Of a stretch of 64,000 bases of DNA, positions 51,431 to 60,262 are shown in pieces (the first letter of the stretch is position 1; each line of letters opens with the position of its first letter). The translations under genes were made by a program, and so were the position numbers. The DNA is from Chryseobacterium herbae. GTDB taxonomy: Bacteria > Bacteroidota > Bacteroidia > Flavobacteriales > Weeksellaceae. The notes under the pieces were generated by a model. That model was not told where the DNA came from, searched no databases, and saw only the letters and a list, made by a program, of their open reading frames with translations. Location: NCBI RefSeq assembly GCF_025154075.1, contig NZ_JAOAMU010000002.1, positions 242,358 to 306,357 of the forward strand. The letters are read 5' to 3'.

Positions 51431-53056
51431 ATGCCTAAAAGTCTGCTAAAACTTTTGTTTTTGTTCATCACTGCTGTCCCCATCTCGGCACAGAAAAAAT
51501 ATGGCTTTGACCAGATCTGTGAAAGAACGTCTGTTCAGATGGTGCAAAAGGATATTCCGAAGGCCCTGAAAACAGCAGATTCTTTATACATGACTGCACA
51601 AAAGCCTTTGGATAAGGTAAAAAGTCTCTTACTTTCCGCCGAAGTATATCATTACGCTGGGGAATTCAAAAAATCTATATGCTATGGCGAAAATGCCCAC
51701 TCACTTCTACATCAGATCGATGATGCGGAATGGTTCTCGCGTGTAAATGAATTTTTGGCTAAAGAATACCGCCTCGTGGGGCTTCATGAAAGATCCAAAA
51801 AATATACCCTGCAGGGTCTGGAAGCGGCTCAAGGCATAACGGATGCTCAGCAAAGAGGCAAAGTGCTGGGGCTTCTGAACCAGGAAATGGCGTATTATGA
51901 AATGGAGCAGGGCAGCTATTCCGATGCCGTTAAATACATTGAAACTTCATTAAATTCCTTTGGGAAAGATAATATAGAGGGTAATGAAAGGGCGGTGGCA
52001 GCCTCTTATCAGATTCTTGGGGATGTCTATTTTAGGCTTAAAGATTATGTACTCTCTGAAAACTATTACCGGAAAGCAGAATCAATGCTTAAAAGTAAAT
52101 GTTGCATTCTCGGGCTGGTATATAACGGAATCGGCGGGATACGTCTGAAACAGAAAAACTGGAAAGACGCAGAAAGCTACCTTAAAAAAGCTGAAAATAT
52201 AGCAGACAGTTCCAGAAGTCTTAAGCTCAAAAAAGCAGTTTATTCCAATATCAATGATTATTATGAAGGAACAGGAGACAATGTCAAAGCATCGCTATAT
52301 GCTGTAAAATATGTAAGAGCCTACGATAGTCTTATCGCCAGAAGCCGTGCCGTGTCACTTAATGGCCCGGAAGTTTTGGTAAGACCCAATAAAAAAAGTG
52401 CACAGATCAGTATTGTAAAAAATGCTGCGATTGTAGTACTGCTTATTACTCTGATTGGAATCGTTATCTTTTTTAAAACAAAGCAGAAGAAACAGCGCTC
52501 AAAATTCAGAAATATTATAAGAACTCAGCTTCAAATGATCAGTTCCCGCGGTGAATCTGTCCCATTAAAAACAGAAAATTCTGATTTTTCCAATATTTCC
52601 GTAGAAGAAGTGGACGATCGGGCAGGTGGATCTGACAAACGAAGAAATGAATCCCTGATGACCTCCGAAACAGAGACAAAACTCCTCGAACTTCTGGAAG
52701 AATTTGAAAAGGGAGACCTGTATAACAACAAGAATATGTCGCTGTCATTTCTGGCAGCTGAACTCAATACAAATACGAAGTATCTTTCCTATGTGATCAA
52801 TCAGCATAAGAATGCCGATGTTAAAACCTATGTCAACCGTCTGAGGATTAACTATATCGTAGATAAATTGATCAATGATGAAAAATACAGACAGTATAAG
52901 ATCAGCATCCTCGCAGATGAATGTGGCTTTTCTTCGCACAGTAAATTTGCGTCCATATTTAAAGCGGTAACTGATTTTTCTCCATCGTCTTATATTAAAT
53001 ATCTGGATGCTGAAAATCAGTCAGATAAAAATGTTCATATTCGCGAAAACAATTAG
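51431..53056 (+). CDS. Membrane one-component regulator: periplasmic TPR, TM helix, AraC DNA-binding domain
   Basis: The protein of about 541 residues has a signal peptide (LLFLFITAVPISAQKK) and about 300 residues of TPR-like helical repeats (AVKYIETSLNSFG, SYQILGDVYFRLKDYVLSENYYRKAE). One membrane helix follows (IVKNAAIVVLLITLIGIVIFF), then a linker and a C-terminal AraC domain (LSFLAAELNTNTKYLSYVIN, ISILADECGFSSHSKFASIFK, DFSPSSYIKYL). No kinase or receiver domain is present, so it probably senses a periplasmic signal and binds DNA directly from the membrane. ATG 51383 is an alternative start. The gene lies directly upstream of the tail-collar-like protein gene, a likely target. Confidence 0.85.
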   Translation: MPKSLLKLLFLFITAVPISAQKKYGFDQICERTSVQMVQKDIPKALKTADSLYMTAQKPLDKVKSLLLSAEVYHYAGEFKKSICYGENAHSLLHQIDDAEWFSRVNEFLAKEYRLVGLHERSKKYTLQGLEAAQGITDAQQRGKVLGLLNQEMAYYEMEQGSYSDAVKYIETSLNSFGKDNIEGNERAVAASYQILGDVYFRLKDYVLSENYYRKAESMLKSKCCILGLVYNGIGGIRLKQKNWKDAESYLKKAENIADSSRSLKLKKAVYSNINDYYEGTGDNVKASLYAVKYVRAYDSLIARSRAVSLNGPEVLVRPNKKSAQISIVKNAAIVVLLITLIGIVIFFKTKQKKQRSKFRNIIRTQLQMISSRGESVPLKTENSDFSNISVEEVDDRAGGSDKRRNESLMTSETETKLLELLEEFEKGDLYNNKNMSLSFLAAELNTNTKYLSYVINQHKNADVKTYVNRLRINYIVDKLINDEKYRQYKISILADECGFSSHSKFASIFKAVTDFSPSSYIKYLDAENQSDKNVHIRENN

Positions 53057-53113
53057 TAATCAGACTGTTTTTATAAATTGTGTCTTTTCATTTTCATGAA
53101 AACAGACAACCTA

Positions 53114-53148
53114 TTGTTTTATCTAAGGCTTTCACATCTATATCTTTG
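53114..53148 (+). promoter_or_regulatory. Promoter of the tail-collar-like protein gene
   Basis: TTG at 53114-53116 and TATCTTTG at 53141-53148, spacer 24 bp, 1 bp above the usual range. Transcription should start at about 53154, about 180 nt before ATG 53335. Confidence 0.55.
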
Positions 53149-53153
53149 CGCCA

Positions 53154-53334
53154 GCTTTATGGGAATGAGAATGCTGCATTTTGTCACTCATTTTTTAATC
53201 TACTTATTCCCATTAAAGCAGAACAGCGCTCCACAATCTAAACATTAAAACTAAAAATTACTAGACGGTATAAAATATCTGCCAACTTTTTATACAAAAA
53301 AACCATGAAAACTTTTTAACTAGTAAATTAAACA
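53154..53334 (+). promoter_or_regulatory. Structured 5' leader with a four-codon upstream ORF
   Basis: Stem 1 is GCTTTATGGGAATGAG (53154-53169) pairing with CTTATTCCCATTAAAGC (53203-53219): 16 pairs, with one G-U and one bulged T. Stem 2, outer, is TTACTAG (53258-53264) with CTAGTAA (53320-53326). Stem 2, inner, is GTATAAAA (53268-53275) with TTTTATAC (53288-53295). ATG AAA ACT TTT TAA at 53305-53319 is a tiny reading frame inside stem 2. Confidence 0.45.
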
Positions 53335-54228
53335 ATGAAGACAACTTTAACTGTCGTGTTGGCATCTGTATTCGGTAATGCTGCTTTTGGGCAGATAGGA
53401 ATCAATACAGCTGTGCCGATTGCGAGTCTGGATATTGTCGCGAAAAGAAGCGACGGGTCCACAGCTGAAGGGGTATTGCCCCCAAGGCTTTCAGGGGATG
53501 AGATCAAGGCAGGTGATTCCCAATACAAAGAGAGTCATGCAGGAACTATTATTTATGCTTCGGCAGCAGTAAGGGTACCAAGCAGCAAAACGGTCAATAT
53601 AACCGCCGCCGGACTCTATTATTATGATGGAAAAATGTGGCAGAGAATGCTGCAGGGAGATCCCAGAAAACTGAGTCCCCAGTCTGCAGGAGATATCAAA
53701 AACTCTGTGCAGCCGTCAGATCATAGCGGATGGTATCTGCTTAATGGAAGGTCTGTTTCCTCTCTTCCAGTACCGGCACAGACTTCAGCGGCAGGCTTAG
53801 GCTTTACGACGAGTCTTCCGGACGCAGCAGACAGGATTCTAAAAACAAGAAATGGTGCAGAACTATTGGGAAGCCCAGGCGGGAATAATAATATGACGAT
53901 TACCCGTTCGAATCTTCCGGATATTAATCTGACAGGCGTGGTAAGCGGAACTGCAGAAAGTGCAGGAGCGCATATTCACACATCGGGAGAAGGCGGTTTT
54001 CTGCTTGGCGGAACCGATGTAGGGAATAATGGATCAGGCCACTATCAGGGCAATAATGATTCTTCCTCATGGGGAGGAGTCGGGTTGATGAGCAGTACAG
54101 CAACGTCCGGAGCTCATATCCATTCACTGTCGGGGATTGCAACGATTCCTACAGGAGGTATAGGGGCTTCTATGGATAACAGATCTGCCTATCTGGTCGT
54201 AAATACCTTTATTTATCTGGGTGAATAA
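53335..54228 (+). CDS. Secreted tail-collar-like protein
   Basis: The 297-residue protein has a signal peptide (FGNAAFGQIG) and an N-terminal block GINTAVPIASLDIVAKRSDG. The middle and C-terminus resemble phage tail-collar/receptor-binding domains: GDIKNSVQPSDHSGWYLLNG, LPDAADRILKTRNG, repeated AGAHIHTSG and SGAHIHSLSG, and ending AYLVVNTFIYLGE. HxH repeats in such domains can bind metal. No sorting domain or phage genes are present, so it is a host secreted protein using a phage-type module. It follows a TPR-TM-AraC regulator, and its leader is structured. Function unknown. Confidence 0.72.
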   Translation: MKTTLTVVLASVFGNAAFGQIGINTAVPIASLDIVAKRSDGSTAEGVLPPRLSGDEIKAGDSQYKESHAGTIIYASAAVRVPSSKTVNITAAGLYYYDGKMWQRMLQGDPRKLSPQSAGDIKNSVQPSDHSGWYLLNGRSVSSLPVPAQTSAAGLGFTTSLPDAADRILKTRNGAELLGSPGGNNNMTITRSNLPDINLTGVVSGTAESAGAHIHTSGEGGFLLGGTDVGNNGSGHYQGNNDSSSWGGVGLMSSTATSGAHIHSLSGIATIPTGGIGASMDNRSAYLVVNTFIYLGE

Positions 54229-54303
54229 TCTGGTGCGATAAAAGATTTTATAATACAATCGGGGTTGATTGCCCGGTTTTTTTCAGTCAAGTTTTTTTAA
54301 GTG

Positions 54304-54330
54304 CAAATCCGCAGCGTAGCTGCGGATTTG
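54304..54330. terminator. Terminator between the collar-like gene and the small lipoprotein
   Basis: A perfect 12-bp stem CAAATCCGCAGC / GCTGCGGATTTG has a 3-nt loop. It lies between two convergent genes and its sequence resembles the terminator at 49930. Confidence 0.8.
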
Positions 54331-54335
54331 TTATT

Positions 54336-54545
54336 TTATTTAGTCTTTAAACTGTCGGTTTTCACTTTGGAGGTATCCTTAGAAACTGGGGCCGGCTCAG
54401 AATTAGCAACAGCGGAATCTCCCATTTTGTTTCTCAGAGAATCTTTATTGTGCTCGTCTTTGAACTCTTCTCTTTTTTCCTTGTTCTGGGCGCAGCTTCC
54501 TAAAAACATAACGCCAAGAATAGCTCCTATCCATAATTTTTTCAT
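54336..54545 (-). CDS. Small lipoprotein
   Basis: The 69-residue protein has lipobox FLGSC and then a short, highly charged, Lys/Asp/Ser-rich tail (NKEKREEFKDEHNKDSLRNK). It is low-complexity and probably unstructured. It resembles the next small lipoprotein in size and in a C-terminus with DTSKVKTDS / TTKVDSTA. Function unknown. Confidence 0.7.
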   Translation of the reverse strand: MKKLWIGAILGVMFLGSCAQNKEKREEFKDEHNKDSLRNKMGDSAVANSEPAPVSKDTSKVKTDSLKTK

Positions 54546-54705
54546 AATAATTAATTTTGATGTTTAATACAATCAAATATAGAAAAATATTAAGAGTTTT
54601 CTGAGAGCAGGTCTTATATTCCGGGAAAATTTTGTTTTGATGTAGTGAATAAAGAATTTCTCCGGCTTATTGGGTGAAGCCCGTTCAATGAAATTATAAA
54701 AACAA

Positions 54706-54736
54706 AAAATCCACAGAGCTTTCATCTGCGGATTTT
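54706..54736 (-). terminator. Terminator of the second small lipoprotein gene
   Basis: The stem AAAATCCaCAGA / TCTGcGGATTTT has one mismatch and a 7-nt loop. A degraded paired-hairpin copy (GGGTGAAGCCCGTTCAATGA) lies just to its left at about 54671-54690. Confidence 0.7.
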
Positions 54737-54765
54737 CCATATTTAGATTAAACATCTGTTTGTAT

Positions 54766-54984
54766 CTATTTAGCCGGAACTACTGTTGCCGTTGAATCTA
54801 CTTTAGTGGTAGCAGGGTCAGGATTCATCTTTTTTGAAGATGCCGTATCCGTTGCTGCCGGCTGTATGGTCTGTGTATTCACTGCTGTCGAATCCGAATT
54901 CTTCGTCGACATGGTAGATTCCTTGGTTCCGCAGCTCACAACGACTATTCCTAAACCAAAGGCTGCTAACAATAACTTTTTCAT
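54766..54984 (-). CDS. Small lipoprotein
   Basis: The 72-residue protein has lipobox VVVSC followed by GTKESTM and a Ser/Thr/Ala/Pro-rich tail (NSDSTAVNTQTIQPAATDTA). Like its neighbour it is probably a disordered surface or periplasmic lipoprotein; the two may be distant duplicates. No function is known. Confidence 0.7.
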   Translation of the reverse strand: MKKLLLAAFGLGIVVVSCGTKESTMSTKNSDSTAVNTQTIQPAATDTASSKKMNPDPATTKVDSTATVVPAK

Positions 54985-55019
54985 AATATTTTATTTTTAG
55001 TGTACCCTGTCAAGTTCAA

Positions 55020-55170
55020 TAACCATTCCTAAGCGGTAGGCTAAAGTATTAAAACATAGATAAAGTTTGTTAAAAGGTGTTAGAGGTAGCAGATGATAGG
55101 TAGCAGGTTGCAGGTAATAGTAGAGTTATGAATTTACAGTATTACTCATTATTCATTACCCATTACTCAT
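55020..55170. repeat. Stuttering intergenic words
   Basis: GGTAGCAGATGATAGGTAGCAGGTTGCAGG (in pieces, about 55085-55115) and ATTACTCATTATTCATTACCCATTACTCAT (55141-55170) are short tandem variants of GGTAGCAG and ATTACTC. No gene seen. Confidence 0.6.
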
Positions 55171-55199
55171 AAAAAGGCCCCGGAAGAAATTCCAGGGCC
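55171..55199 (-). terminator. Terminator of the P5C dehydrogenase gene
   Basis: The stem GGCCC-c-GGAA / TTCC-a-GGGCC has one C-A mismatch and a 4-nt loop, with five A on its left (a T run on the minus strand). Confidence 0.75.
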
Positions 55200-55230
55200 C
55201 ATATTACTCATTGCTCATCAGCAATAGCTT

Positions 55231-56856
55231 TTATCCCAGGTATGGGTATTTGTAGTCTTTTGGAGAAACGAAAGTTTCTTTGATACTTCTTACAGACGTC
55301 CATCTCAGTAAGTTCATTTTAGAACCTGCTTTGTCGTTGGTACCTGAAGCTCTACCACCACCGAAAGGTTGCTGTCCTACAACGGCACCTGTTGGTTTGT
55401 CATTGATATAGAAGTTTCCTGAAGCATTCTCTAAAGCTTTGAAAGCTTCGTTGATTGCGTAACGGTCTTGTGCGAATACAGAACCTGTCAGTGAATAAGG
55501 AGACGTAGAATCTACCAGTTTCAATGTTTCCTTCCAGTCCTGATCTTCGTATACATAAACAGATAGGATAGGTCCGAAGATCTCTTCTACCATACTTTCG
55601 TAATGAGGATTTGTAGTTTCGATTACTGTAGGGTGTACAAACCATCCTTTAGAATCATCAACTTTTCCACCGATTGCTATTTCAGCCTCACCGGAAGCCG
55701 TTGCTCTGTCGATGAATCCTTTACATTTTTCGAAAGAATTTTTGTCGATAACTGCGTTAACGAAGTTCGACGGATCTTCAGGAGAACCCACTTTAATTGA
55801 GTTGATCTGAGTTTCCATTACTTTTTTCACATCAGCCCAAAGAGATTTAGGTACGTAAGCTCTTGAAGCTGCAGAACATTTCTGTCCCTGATATTCAAAA
55901 GAACCTCTTACCAAAGCAGTAGCTACAGCCTCTACATTAGAAGAAGGGTGAGCGATTACGAAATCTTTTCCACCTGTTTCTCCAACGATTCTTGGATATG
56001 TTCTGTAGTTATGAATATTATCACCGATCATTTTCCACATTCCCTGGAATACTTTCGTAGATCCTGTGAAGTGAAGACCTGCAAAATCAGGATGTGCCAA
56101 GACTTTCTCAGCCGTTTCTTTTCCATCTGTGAAAACCATGTTGATTACCCCTGCAGGAAGACCCGCTTCGATTAATACATCCATGATTACTTTTGCAGAG
56201 TAAATCTGCTTGTCAGAAGGCTTCCAAACCACTACGTTTCCAAGCATAGCCATACACGTAGGTAAGTTTCCTGAAATTGCTGTAAAGTTGAATGGCGTTA
56301 CTGCAAAACAGAAACCTTCCAACGGTCTGTACTCTACACGGTTCCAGATTCCGCTGTCGGAAACTGGCTGCTCAGAATACATCTCCGTCATGAATTCTAC
56401 GTTGAATCTTAAGAAATCGATAAACTCACACGCAGCATCAATTTCAGCCTGGTGCACGTTCTTAGACTGTCCGATCATCGTTGCCGCGTTGATCACGTCT
56501 CTGTAAGGTCCTGCTAAAAGATCAGCCGCCTTTAAGAAAATAGCTGCACGGTGTTCCCAGCCCAGCTCGTTCCATTCTTTTTTAGCTGCCAATGCCGCGT
56601 TGATGGCGTCATCTACATGCTGCATGGTACCTTTGTAGTAAAACCCGAAATCATGAGCATGATCCTGAGGAGACTGAAGCTGAACTTTCTCGTCCGTTTT
56701 CACCTCTTTTCCATTGATAAACATTGGAATTTCTATCTTCTCAGCCCACATTTTTTTGTAAGTGGCGATAAGGCTTTTAACTTCTGGAGATCCCGGTACA
56801 TAAGAATTTACCGGCTCGTTTACTGCAAATGGTACTTGCGAAATTGCTTTTGACAT
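55231..56856 (-). CDS. pruA: L-glutamate gamma-semialdehyde (P5C) dehydrogenase
   Basis: The protein of about 541 residues oxidises glutamate semialdehyde (from proline or arginine breakdown) to glutamate with NAD. Signatures are the N-terminal VPFAVNEPVNSYVPGSPE, typical of the stand-alone P5CDH group. TPFNFTAISGNL and WKPSDKQIYSA follow, with the catalytic glutamate in GETGGKDFVIA and the catalytic cysteine in YQGQKCSAASRAYVP. It lacks the PutA proline dehydrogenase domain. ATG 56856 is the start; a minus-strand TAAATTTG box lies at 56898-56905. Confidence 0.95.
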   Translation of the reverse strand: MSKAISQVPFAVNEPVNSYVPGSPEVKSLIATYKKMWAEKIEIPMFINGKEVKTDEKVQLQSPQDHAHDFGFYYKGTMQHVDDAINAALAAKKEWNELGWEHRAAIFLKAADLLAGPYRDVINAATMIGQSKNVHQAEIDAACEFIDFLRFNVEFMTEMYSEQPVSDSGIWNRVEYRPLEGFCFAVTPFNFTAISGNLPTCMAMLGNVVVWKPSDKQIYSAKVIMDVLIEAGLPAGVINMVFTDGKETAEKVLAHPDFAGLHFTGSTKVFQGMWKMIGDNIHNYRTYPRIVGETGGKDFVIAHPSSNVEAVATALVRGSFEYQGQKCSAASRAYVPKSLWADVKKVMETQINSIKVGSPEDPSNFVNAVIDKNSFEKCKGFIDRATASGEAEIAIGGKVDDSKGWFVHPTVIETTNPHYESMVEEIFGPILSVYVYEDQDWKETLKLVDSTSPYSLTGSVFAQDRYAINEAFKALENASGNFYINDKPTGAVVGQQPFGGGRASGTNDKAGSKMNLLRWTSVRSIKETFVSPKDYKYPYLG

Positions 56857-57261
56857 ATTATGTTGTATTATTTTAAAATTATCAATATGTTGGTATACAA
56901 ATTTACAATAATTAACGCAAAGAAAAAAAATCACGTCTCTTTATACAATGAAATTTGTCATGGGCTTATAGTTGAAAAATATCTTTTTTAATCAACAGAA
57001 AATGACAGGTTTCAGCATTTTATTAACCTGATTTTTTAGAGTTATTGTGAAGATGTATCGGTTTAGAACACTTATATAAATGAAAACACCAAAATACTTG
57101 TCACAGTTAGGTAATTTCGGTGAATGGCTGTAATAAAGGAGTTTATGTCTGAACTGCCCATTTGAAGGAATTGGATTTGTCTCGATTTTGAACATTTTAA
57201 ATGACCTTTTTGATAGCTGCAGGATAGCGGATTGTCTAATTTTACACCATCAATGACTGAT
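56857..57261. other. Gene-free region between pruA and the urease cluster
   Basis: The only clear signal is the pruA -7 box TAAATTTG on the minus strand at 56898-56905. No TAnnTTTG box was found on the plus strand close to 57262, and no strong hairpin, repeat or coding frame. Confidence 0.5.
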
Positions 57262-57624
57262 ATGAAAACCAGAGTCTTATTATTCTCTTTCGTAATGTTC
57301 TTTTCCGCTTTATGTGCAGGTCTTTTTGCAGGTACGGGGAAGACACAGTCATATCTTGATGCTTCCTCAAAAATACAGCTCGTTAAGCATGCAGACCAGC
57401 AGGGTCAGCCTGAGATTTACAGTGTGTCGGATGATCAGGATGCACAGGATTCCAATGATGTTGAAAAAGTAAAATTTGATTATTCCATCATCACCCAGCA
57501 GTGGCTGAACTTTTTCTTCACCGGTTATTCTTCCGAAACCAAAGCGGTGGCCATTCAAAACCGCGTCCATATTACAGCACCAAGGTACATTCTATATCAT
57601 GCCTTGCAGATCGCAGGCTGCTAA
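57262..57624 (+). CDS. Small secreted protein at the head of the urease cluster
   Basis: The protein of about 120 residues has a signal peptide (VLLFSFVMFFSALCAGLFAG). The body is polar with DDQDAQDSNDVEKVKFDY, then ITQQWLNFFFTGYSSE, and the C-terminus is APRYILYHALQIAGC. It has no recognised domain. Its ending resembles that of the small protein beside doxDA. Earlier starts (TTG 57232, ATG 57253) are open, but ATG 57262 places the signal correctly. It is 151 bp upstream of ureA on the same strand; whether it is part of the operon is not clear. Confidence 0.55.
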   Translation: MKTRVLLFSFVMFFSALCAGLFAGTGKTQSYLDASSKIQLVKHADQQGQPEIYSVSDDQDAQDSNDVEKVKFDYSIITQQWLNFFFTGYSSETKAVAIQNRVHITAPRYILYHALQIAGC

Positions 57625-57700
57625 TCTTTTCCGGACTTTTTATGAATTCTGTGATGTGTATTTGAATACAGATCCATAAGAATCATACCCTGTTTTCAAT

Positions 57701-57713
57701 GGGTTTAAAACCC
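57701..57713. promoter_or_regulatory. Short palindrome upstream of ureA
   Basis: GGGTTT-A-AAACCC, a perfect 6-bp inverted repeat 63 bp before the ureA ATG. It may be an operator or a small hairpin; no regulator is identified. Confidence 0.25.
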
Positions 57714-57775
57714 TCTATTTGTCTTTTCCAAAAGGCAGACAGGATTTCCCTATATCCAATTTAAAATCCAATACT

Positions 57776-58078
57776 ATGCACTTAACACCGAGAGAATCGG
57801 AGAAGCTGATGCTGTTTCTGGCAGGAGAGCTTGCTCTGAAAAGAAGGGCCAGAGGTCTTAAACTTAACTATCCGGAATCTATCGCACTCATCAGCCATTT
57901 TCTGCTGGAAGGCGCCAGAGACGGCAAAAAAGTAGCCGAGCTGATGCAGGAAGGCGCTCATCTTCTTACCAAAGATGATGTGATGCCCGGAGTTCCGGAA
58001 ATGATCCATGATGTACAGATCGAAGCCACTTTTCCGGACGGAACCAAACTGGTCACCGTACACAATCCAATCCGTTAA
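57776..58078 (+). CDS. ureA: Urease subunit gamma
   Basis: The 100-residue gamma chain of the nickel enzyme that splits urea to ammonia and carbamate. The whole length matches Ure[74 protein letters not shown] 57776 gives the canonical start; the frame is open upstream but not coding-like. It is followed after 14 bp by ureB, giving separate gamma and beta chains as in Klebsiella rather than the Helicobacter fusion. Confidence 0.97.
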   Translation: MHLTPRESEKLMLFLAGELALKRRARGLKLNYPESIALISHFLLEGARDGKKVAELMQEGAHLLTKDDVMPGVPEMIHDVQIEATFPDGTKLVTVHNPIR

Positions 58079-58092
58079 TACAAATCTCTATT

Positions 58093-58461
58093 ATGATACC
58101 AGGAGAAATTTTTGTAAAAGAAGGAACTATTATCTGCAATGAAGGCAGAGAAACAGTTAAAATAAAAGTAGTCAATACAGGTGACCGTCCCATTCAGGTA
58201 GGTTCCCATTTTCATTTTTTTGAAGTGAATAAAGCCATGAGCTTCAGCCGTGAAAAAGCCTTTGGAAAGAGACTGAATATCGTGGCAAGTACCGCCGTAC
58301 GTTTCGAACCGGGAGAAGAAAAAGAAGTAGAGTTGGTAGAAATTGGAGGCACCAAAAAAGCGATGGGCTTCAATAATCTGGTAGATGGCCAGGTAGATTC
58401 CGAAGATCAGAAAAAAGCCAGTCTTGCCAAAGCGGAAGCATTAAACTTTAAAAATCAATAA
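58093..58461 (+). CDS. ureB: Urease subunit beta
   Basis: The 122-residue beta chain has the start [20 protein letters not shown], the signature [19 protein letters not shown] and [21 protein letters not shown]-terminal extension of about 20 residues ([19 protein letters not shown]) is longer than in Klebsiella. It assembles with UreA and UreC into the (alpha-beta-gamma)3 enzyme. Only 1 bp separates it from ureC. Confidence 0.97.
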   Translation: MIPGEIFVKEGTIICNEGRETVKIKVVNTGDRPIQVGSHFHFFEVNKAMSFSREKAFGKRLNIVASTAVRFEPGEEKEVELVEIGGTKKAMGFNNLVDGQVDSEDQKKASLAKAEALNFKNQ

Positions 58462-58462
58462 C

Positions 58463-60184
58463 ATGAGCTTACCCATAGACAGAAAGCAGTATGCCAATAT
58501 ATTAGGACCTACAGCCGGCGACCGGATCAGACTGGGAGATACTGAAATCATCATTGAAATAGAAAAAGATTTTACCCATTACGGAGACGAAGCCGTTTTC
58601 GGAGGTGGAAAAACTGTTCGTGACGGAATGGGACAAAACGTGACCGCAAAAAGAGACGAAGGCGTTCTCGATCTGTGCATTACTGGAGCTGTGATCATCG
58701 ACCACTGGGGAATTGTCAAAGCTGATATCGGAATCAAAGACGGAAAAATCATCGGCATCGGAAAAGCTGGAAATCCTGATACCATGGATGGTGTGTCTCC
58801 GAATATGATCATCGGAGCTTCAACGGAAGTGCATGGCGGAAAAGGCTATATCGTAACTGCAGGAGGAATAGATACTCACATCCATTACATCTGTCCGCAA
58901 CAGATCGAAACCTCTTTATACAGCGGAATCACTACCATGATCGGAGGAGGAACAGGTCCGAACGACGGAACCAATGCCACAACAGTGACTCCCGGAAAAT
59001 TCAATATGCAGAAAATGCTTGAGGCAGCTGAAGAATATCCTATGAATCTTGGCTTCTTCGGAAAAGGAAACTGTTCAGCAGAAGAACCGATTGAAGAACA
59101 GGTGGAGGCAGGTGCATTAGGCGTAAAGATCCATGAAGACTGGGGTGCAACGCCGGCAACCATCGATGCTGCCCTGAAAGTGGCTGATAAATATGATGTG
59201 CAGGTTGCTATTCACACTGACACATTGAATGAAGGAGGTTTTCTTGAAGATACGATGAGAGCGATCAACGGAAGAGTGATTCATACCTTCCACACAGAAG
59301 GTGCAGGAGGAGGTCATGCTCCGGATATCATTAAAGCAGCGATGTACCCGAACGTTTTACCCGCTTCTACCAATCCCACACGTCCTTATACGATCAATAC
59401 GATCGATGAACATCTGGATATGCTGATGGTATGTCATCATTTAAGTAAAAATATCCCTGAAGATGTAGCTTTTGCAGATTCAAGAATCCGTCCTGAGACC
59501 ATTGCAGCGGAAGATATCCTTCATGATATGGGTGTTTTCAGCATTATGAGTTCAGATTCCCAGGCGATGGGAAGACCGGGTGAAGTGATCACAAGAACAT
59601 GGCAGACGGCGAGTAAAATGAAGGAGCAGAGAGGAAATTTAGAAGAGGATAAAGATTCCGAAAATGATAACTACAGAGCCAAAAGATATGTAGCGAAATA
59701 TACCATCAATCCTGCCATTGCTCACGGTATTTCTGAATATGTGGGGTCTCTTGAAGTAGGAAAACTGGCTGATCTTGTGATCTGGAAACCTGCATTATTC
59801 GGGGTAAAACCTGAGATGATTTTAAAAGGAGGATTTGTGATCGCTGCTAAAATGGGAGATCCGAATGCTTCTATTCCTACGCCGCAGCCTGTTATTTACA
59901 GAAATATGTTCGGGGCGCATGGAAAGGCAAAATTCGGAACCTGTGCGAATTTTGTTTCCCAGATTTCTATCGACAACGGAACGATTGCATCCTATAAACT
60001 GGAAAAAATGATTCTGCCAGTGAAAAACTGCAGAAATATTTCTAAAAAGGATTTGATCCATAACGATAAAACACCTGTCATTGAAGTGAATCCTGAAAAC
60101 TACAAAGTAACCGTAGACGGTGAATACATTACTTGTGAACCGGCGGAGAAACTTCCTTTGACACAGTTGTATTACTTGTTTTAA
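58463..60184 (+). CDS. ureC: Urease subunit alpha (catalytic)
   Basis: The 573-residue amidohydrolase subunit carries the two-nickel site. All key residues are present: His139 and His141 ([10 protein letters not shown]), the carbamylated Lys222 ([12 protein letters not shown]), His251 (AIHTDTLNE), His277 ([15 protein letters not shown]), Asp365 (MSSDSQAMG), and the mobile-flap Cys324-His325 (MVCHHLSKN). It should be active once UreDEFG insert nickel. A weak intrinsic terminator follows, before the accessory genes. Confidence 0.98.
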   Translation: MSLPIDRKQYANILGPTAGDRIRLGDTEIIIEIEKDFTHYGDEAVFGGGKTVRDGMGQNVTAKRDEGVLDLCITGAVIIDHWGIVKADIGIKDGKIIGIGKAGNPDTMDGVSPNMIIGASTEVHGGKGYIVTAGGIDTHIHYICPQQIETSLYSGITTMIGGGTGPNDGTNATTVTPGKFNMQKMLEAAEEYPMNLGFFGKGNCSAEEPIEEQVEAGALGVKIHEDWGATPATIDAALKVADKYDVQVAIHTDTLNEGGFLEDTMRAINGRVIHTFHTEGAGGGHAPDIIKAAMYPNVLPASTNPTRPYTINTIDEHLDMLMVCHHLSKNIPEDVAFADSRIRPETIAAEDILHDMGVFSIMSSDSQAMGRPGEVITRTWQTASKMKEQRGNLEEDKDSENDNYRAKRYVAKYTINPAIAHGISEYVGSLEVGKLADLVIWKPALFGVKPEMILKGGFVIAAKMGDPNASIPTPQPVIYRNMFGAHGKAKFGTCANFVSQISIDNGTIASYKLEKMILPVKNCRNISKKDLIHNDKTPVIEVNPENYKVTVDGEYITCEPAEKLPLTQLYYLF

Positions 60185-60197
60185 TCTTGAGTTTTTT

Positions 60198-60224
60198 AAG
60201 GCTCGGTAACTGCCGGGCCTTTTC
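60198..60224 (+). terminator. Intra-cluster terminator after ureC
   Basis: The 9-bp stem AAGGCTCGG / CCGGGCCTT, with one U-G pair, has a 6-nt loop followed by TTTTC. The short T run suggests partial termination, which would lower expression of the downstream genes relative to ureABC. Confidence 0.6.
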
Positions 60225-60262
60225 TTAAACTGAATGACAAAACTAACATTGAACAGATTAAA

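Noticed and set aside
53335..54228. Prophage remnant suggested by the tail-collar and S74 domains
   Set aside because: Both proteins have signal peptides, one has a T9SS domain, and no integrase, capsid, terminase or attachment sites are nearby.
54573..54755. 60-codon frame on the minus strand between the two small lipoproteins
   Set aside because: It crosses the terminator of the lipoprotein gene and a degraded hairpin repeat, with no signal peptide or domain.
57625..57775. Terminator between the small secreted protein and ureA
   Set aside because: The only hairpin (GGGTTT-A-AAACCC) has a one-base loop and no T run, so it was listed as a possible operator instead.
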